DNA from: Glutamicibacter sp. MNS18 | GTDB lineage: Bacteria > Actinomycetota > Actinomycetes > Actinomycetales > Micrococcaceae | Length of the DNA: 64,000 bases | Reading direction: 5' to 3' | Assembly: GCF_026107515.2 (NCBI RefSeq) | Contig: NZ_JAPCHW010000009.1 | Span: 1 to 64,000, forward strand | In this document: one piece after another, positions 60,981 through 64,000 of the stretch | Layout: each line of letters starts with the position of its first letter | Position numbering within the stretch: position 1 is the first letter of the stretch | Translations under genes and position numbers: made by a program | Notes under the pieces: generated by a model | Database searches by the model: none | What the model was told of the DNA's origin: nothing | Seen by the model: only the letters and a program-made list of their open reading frames with translations

Positions 60981-61007
60981 TTTTCGTGTCACGGGCCGTA
61001 TTGTTTG

Positions 61008-61862
61008 CTACCGCCGGGTCGCCGGCTCCTCATCAAAGATCTGACCAACTGCGGTTCGCTTCTCGGCCTGGAATTCATCCTCGACCCGCCCATAGGCCCA
61101 ATAGGCGGACAATGACAGATCTCGCCGGTCCACTGCGCGTTCGCCATGGAAGTAGACCCGCAGGTTCTTCACGACTTCACGTTCGCCATGGCAGAAGACC
61201 TGCACCCGCCCCTCCGGCCATGGTGCCTGACGTACGGCTTCTTCGAGAATGGTAACGTCCGGGGCAAAGGGCGCGTTGCGGTGCAACCACTGGATGGTGA
61301 CTCCGGCGGGAGCCTGCAGGTCGATTTCATCATCGCTGTCGTTGACCTCGATCATGACCCGGCCAACCATCGTCGGGTCCATCGACTCCAGCGAGGCGGC
61401 GATGGCCGGGATTGCCGTTTCATCCCCCACCAGGAAGTGGAAGTCGAATTCTGGATTGGGCTTGTACATGCCACCGGGACCGCTGAAGTAGATGGTGTCC
61501 CCGATCTGCGCGTCACGGGCCCAGGGGCCGGCCAGGCCTTCGTCCCCGTGGACCACAAAGTCCACATCGATGGTTTGCGCCTCGGGGTCGGCACTTCGCA
61601 CCGTATAAGTGCGACGCACCGGCAAGTCCTCGCCAGGTAGGGTCTGACGCAGGGTTTCCAGGTCATAGGGGGGCTGTAAACCCAGTTCGGGTTTGGCGAA
61701 GAGGATCTTGATATAGCGATCCGTGGCATCCTTGTCCTGGAAATTGGCGAATCCTTCGCCACCCAGGGTCAGCCGCACCAGATGCGCAGAGATCTGCTTG
61801 CGCCCCACGACTTCCAACACCACTTGGGGGCGCACCGGACGCCCGCCTTCATTTCTGGCCAC
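61008..61862 (-). CDS. Siderophore-interacting protein (NADPH ferric-siderophore reductase)
   Basis: A 284-residue flavin reductase of the SIP/ViuB family that releases iron from siderophores in the cytoplasm. The FAD-binding part has DRYIKILF and VRRTYTVRSADPEAQTIDVDFVVHGDEGLAGPWARDAQIGDTIYFSGP. FLVGDETAIPAIAASLESM is the NAD(P)-binding start, and the C-terminal helix SLSAYWAYGRVEDEFQAEK is typical. GTG at 61862 has AGGAG eight bases ahead; GTG at 61871 is an alternative. No clear iron box stands upstream; a box-like site lies downstream at 60928. Confidence 0.92.
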   Translation of the reverse strand: MARNEGGRPVRPQVVLEVVGRKQISAHLVRLTLGGEGFANFQDKDATDRYIKILFAKPELGLQPPYDLETLRQTLPGEDLPVRRTYTVRSADPEAQTIDVDFVVHGDEGLAGPWARDAQIGDTIYFSGPGGMYKPNPEFDFHFLVGDETAIPAIAASLESMDPTMVGRVMIEVNDSDDEIDLQAPAGVTIQWLHRNAPFAPDVTILEEAVRQAPWPEGRVQVFCHGEREVVKNLRVYFHGERAVDRRDLSLSAYWAYGRVEDEFQAEKRTAVGQIFDEEPATRR

Positions 61863-61929
61863 ACTAACCACTCCTAGGGGTAATAAGACAGATACATCGA
61901 GCCTAATTCATTTTTGCGGGTGGTAAGAC

Positions 61930-62400
61930 CTAACGGGGGAAGACCGACTTGAATTCATAGGGTGCCAATCCTGCACGCTCGGCGGCACTCAGCCGCGTGA
62001 CCCGCGATGTCAAGGTGTCAAAAAAGGCCAGCGTGGTGCTGGCGCGAACACACACGTAGTCTTCCACCGGGTCCCTGAACTCGTAACAAATATCAAAACT
62101 TGCCGGCTTCACACTGGCGATCCACAAGTCCACATTAACCGGGACATTGCGGTACTCCAAGGGCCGGGAGTACCTGACCCGGTGCTCAACCACGAGGATT
62201 TGAACCCCGGCGGGAACCGCGGAAAAGATGTCAACACGCGGTTTGATCCCGGGTGCACCGGTTCCTCCGGGCACACCAAAGCCTGCGATGCGTGCTTCCT
62301 CCATGAGCCGGATCAGGTTGACGTTGTTCACATGGCCATAGGCATCCATATCCCCCCACCGCATGGGTACTTCAACGCGCAGACCGGGACGCTCAGTCAT
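61930..62400 (-). CDS. Acyl-CoA thioesterase (4HBT hot-dog fold)
   Basis: A 156-residue thioesterase. MRWGDMDAYGHVNNVNLIRLMEEARI is the 4-hydroxybenzoyl-CoA thioesterase/YbgC-type motif, with the catalytic Asp in GDMDAYGHVNN. The rest (RVRYSRPLEYRNVPVNVDLWIASVKPASFDICYEF) fits the hot-dog fold. It hydrolyses acyl-CoA of unknown chain. It lies three bases downstream of the App1-like gene and is likely co-transcribed with it. Confidence 0.9.
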   Translation of the reverse strand: MTERPGLRVEVPMRWGDMDAYGHVNNVNLIRLMEEARIAGFGVPGGTGAPGIKPRVDIFSAVPAGVQILVVEHRVRYSRPLEYRNVPVNVDLWIASVKPASFDICYEFRDPVEDYVCVRASTTLAFFDTLTSRVTRLSAAERAGLAPYEFKSVFPR

Positions 62401-62403
62401 CGC

Positions 62404-63480
62404 TCACTGTCCTTCCTGCGAGTTCTCTCCCACCACACCCAGCTCTCGGAGCCTGGCGGCAATGCGGGACCCATCGGCCTCGTAGACCCAGTCTGTTTCC
62501 GGCGTAGCCAGTTGTAGTTCATCCGAACGTCCCCCGGCCAGCACGGCTTCGGATGGGGTGAGCTGGCGAATCACGATGGCCCGCACATGCTCCGGATACC
62601 GGCGGGCGAATTCGGCGTAGATGCTCGGATCATGCTGCCCGTCATCGCCAATGAGGACCCAGGCGATTTCGGGGAATTCCTCGGCCAGCCGACGCAGCTG
62701 GTCAACCTTGTGCTGGACCCCACTGCGGAACCAGGAACTGGGTGTCGGGCCCCAGTCGGTCAGCAACAGCGGGCCACGGGGATACAGGTTTCGGGTCAGG
62801 AAGCGGGTCAGTGTTTGGGCCACATTCCAGGCACCGGTGGACAGGTAGATGGTCGGGGTATCGCCCCCGGAGGAGACCAGCCGTTCCATCATCACCGCCA
62901 TGCCCGGCGTCGGAACCCGGGCATGCTCGGAAAGAACAAAGGAATTCCAGGCAGCCAGCAAGGGGCGGGGCAGCGCGGTGACCACCACGGTATCGTCAAC
63001 GTCGCAGATCACCCCGGTACGTTGGGTGTGGTCGATAACCAGGACCTCGGAAGAGACACTCTCCCCACCGTCGGGGCATAGGTCAATACGCCGCCAACCC
63101 GGTTCCAGGTGCACTGCCAGCTTGACGTCGACGACTCCACCACGATCGGCTTGCACTTCGAAGCGATGGCCGTCCACATGGACGGCGACCTTGCCGAAAG
63201 GCAGGATCGGCGAGGTGAAGTTCTTGAAACCACGGATCCCGTCTTCGATCATCTGCGCCTTGTGGCGACCGTTTTCGAAGGCATCCGGCGTGGCCAGGAC
63301 CGCCCGGGCGAATACGCGAATCCAGCCGCCGTCCGGACTGCTGTATCCGTACCCCAGATACGGCATGATCAGCGGGCTGAGTCCCCGGGCGACAGCCCGG
63401 CGCGCACGGGATTGGTGGAAGTGATCCTCCAACCGCGAGGCAATATGGCGCGCGGTGCCGTCGGTAGCAGCATGAGTCAT
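62404..63480 (-). CDS. App1-family phosphatidate phosphatase-like protein (DUF2183)
   Basis: A 358-residue HAD-type phosphatase. GVICDVDDTVVVTAL contains the DxDxT nucleophile motif, SSGGDTPTIYLSTGAWNV the following motif with Ser/Thr, and WVLIGDDGQHDPSIY the acidic ending motif. The N-terminal 150 residues are a beta-rich domain. Yeast App1 converts phosphatidate to diacylglycerol; the bacterial role is unknown but membrane-lipid turnover is likely. Length is typical for actinobacterial members. Confidence 0.88.
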   Translation of the reverse strand: MTHAATDGTARHIASRLEDHFHQSRARRAVARGLSPLIMPYLGYGYSSPDGGWIRVFARAVLATPDAFENGRHKAQMIEDGIRGFKNFTSPILPFGKVAVHVDGHRFEVQADRGGVVDVKLAVHLEPGWRRIDLCPDGGESVSSEVLVIDHTQRTGVICDVDDTVVVTALPRPLLAAWNSFVLSEHARVPTPGMAVMMERLVSSGGDTPTIYLSTGAWNVAQTLTRFLTRNLYPRGPLLLTDWGPTPSSWFRSGVQHKVDQLRRLAEEFPEIAWVLIGDDGQHDPSIYAEFARRYPEHVRAIVIRQLTPSEAVLAGGRSDELQLATPETDWVYEADGSRIAARLRELGVVGENSQEGQ

Positions 63481-63549
63481 GTTTCCAGTCTTTCACGAGC
63501 ACGTGCGTGCGATGGCAAAGGCCAAGATTATGTGTCGAAAGGCTGGACT

Positions 63550-63570
63550 TTTTCTACATTACGTAGAAAA
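63550..63570. promoter_or_regulatory. Palindrome upstream of PNPOx-like gene
   Basis: TTTTCTAC (63550-63557) and GTAGAAAA (63563-63570) flank ATTAC, ending nine bases before the ATG. A possible -10 (TACATT, 63555-63560) lies inside it, so a bound protein would block transcription. Confidence 0.5.
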
Positions 63571-63578
63571 CTAAGAAT

Positions 63579-64000
63579 ATGAGATATGAACACGACAACG
63601 ACTCCCCGGTACTTCATCTGACCGATGAGCAGTGTTGGGAACTGCTGACACACAGTGCCCATGGTCGTATCGCCACGGCGGCCGCAGGCATTATCGATAT
63701 TGTCCCGGTGAATTACGCGGTTCACAACGGGCATGTCTTCCTGCGTACCGCACCGGGCAACAAGCTCGCAGCGATGACCGTCAACCATTCGGTGGCCTTT
63801 GAAGCCGACGGGATCCTCTCCGATGAGGCCTGGAGTGTTGTGGTTCACGGTACCGCCACAGTCCTGGAGCATGAGGACGAGATTGCCGAAGCCCGCCAGT
63901 CAGGCGTCACCCCGTGGATCCCGACGTTAAAGGATGCCTGGATCCGGATCAAGGTGGACCGGATCGCCGGTCGCCATTTCCTGCTTGGCGTGCAGCCCGA
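63579..64000 (+). CDS. Pyridoxamine-5'-phosphate-oxidase-fold flavin protein, partial
   Basis: The first 140 codons of a split-barrel FMN/F420-binding protein; the gene runs off the right edge. The start LHLTDEQCWELLTHSAHGRIATAAAGIIDIVPVNYAVHNGHVFLRTAPGNKLAAM and VAFEADGILSDEAWSVVVHGTATVLE match the PNPOx-like group common in actinobacteria. The exact reaction is unknown. There is no SD sequence; a palindrome stands just upstream and the message may be nearly leaderless. Confidence 0.88.
   Translation, partial: MRYEHDNDSPVLHLTDEQCWELLTHSAHGRIATAAAGIIDIVPVNYAVHNGHVFLRTAPGNKLAAMTVNHSVAFEADGILSDEAWSVVVHGTATVLEHEDEIAEARQSGVTPWIPTLKDAWIRIKVDRIAGRHFLLGVQP

Larger units (their letters stand above)
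60614..61007. other. Non-coding region between alkA-like and SIP genes
   Basis: About 390 bases between convergent genes, rich in hairpins (60655-60695, 60704-60726, 60829-60856, 60954-60980) and with an IdeR/DtxR-like box at 60928. No protein gene is convincing. The density of hairpins together with a regulatory box leaves room for a small RNA, perhaps on the minus strand. Confidence 0.55.

Noticed and set aside
61863-61929. IdeR box directly upstream of the SIP gene
   Set aside because: A TTAGG half-site is present on the minus strand but the other half does not match; too weak to list.
1-64000. CRISPR arrays, tRNA and rRNA genes
   Set aside because: No regularly spaced repeats, cloverleaf-like sequences or rRNA-like stretches were noticed in the gaps.

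Overview
The window is high-GC actinobacterial DNA, most likely from a Micrococcaceae member (Arthrobacter/Glutamicibacter-like). This is inferred from gene content: a conserved perM-purN-purH neighbourhood, an Rpf-LysM cell-wall protein, a DUF6350 protein, a TM0106-type nuclease-helicase, GTG starts and several probably leaderless genes. No rRNA, tRNA or CRISPR array was recognised.

Layout. 1-592: end of a frameshifted ISL3-type transposase that runs off the left edge. 948-4836: GntR regulator, Cache-like sensor protein, amino-acid permease and a DUF1445 hydro-lyase. 5003-10359: a visibly AT-richer block with an aldehyde dehydrogenase, a GMC oxidoreductase with a small partner subunit, and an NCS1-type permease carrying a C-terminal zinc ribbon. 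Twin operator-like palindromes lie upstream, and beyond them a decayed IS1380-type element and the 3' stump of an adenosine deaminase gene (10580-12640). 12757-16516: BCCT osmolyte transporter, then a zinc-starvation pair (cysteine-free L36 paralogue and CobW-like protein) behind a Zur-like box. 16734-27418: the purine genes purH and purN and the cell-division gene perM, separated by transporters and oxidoreductases. 27499-29078: hpaI-hpaH, two late steps of aromatic meta-cleavage. 29213-31761: FMN reductase diverging from tryptophan 2,3-dioxygenase, which overlaps a PaaX-type regulator. 31869-40477: Rpf-LysM protein, YihY, M50 peptidase, a small membrane protein, a 1153-residue RecB-like/RNase H-like/Upf1-like protein and a deacetylase-like lipoprotein. 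40746-46229: jetA-jetB-jetC, an SMC-type Wadjet/MksFEB operon, closed by a terminator where jetD would be expected. 46643-54345: an IclR-controlled catabolic locus with two KstD-like flavoproteins, two SDRs, an MHS transporter and a Dabb protein. 54428-59087: an FtsX-type ABC exporter and a zinc-efflux pair (CDF plus ArsR). 59169-60613: two overlapping alkylation-repair glycosylases. 61008-64000: siderophore-interacting protein, thioesterase, App1-like phosphatase and a partial pyridoxamine-phosphate-oxidase-fold protein.

How the parts work together. Several blocks are self-contained regulator-plus-effector units with visible operator candidates: GntR (12-bp palindrome at 2363), IclR (two related 19-bp sites at 52630 and 53503), ArsR (26-bp inverted repeat over its own start codon) and Zur (16527). 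The most notable points are the Wadjet-like operon lacking its nuclease gene, the AT-rich oxidation island with a zinc-ribbon transporter, an IdeR/DtxR-like box in a region with no iron gene downstream, and the broken-up but order-preserving perM-purN-purH cluster. All functions come from reading protein sequences by eye; no database search was run.
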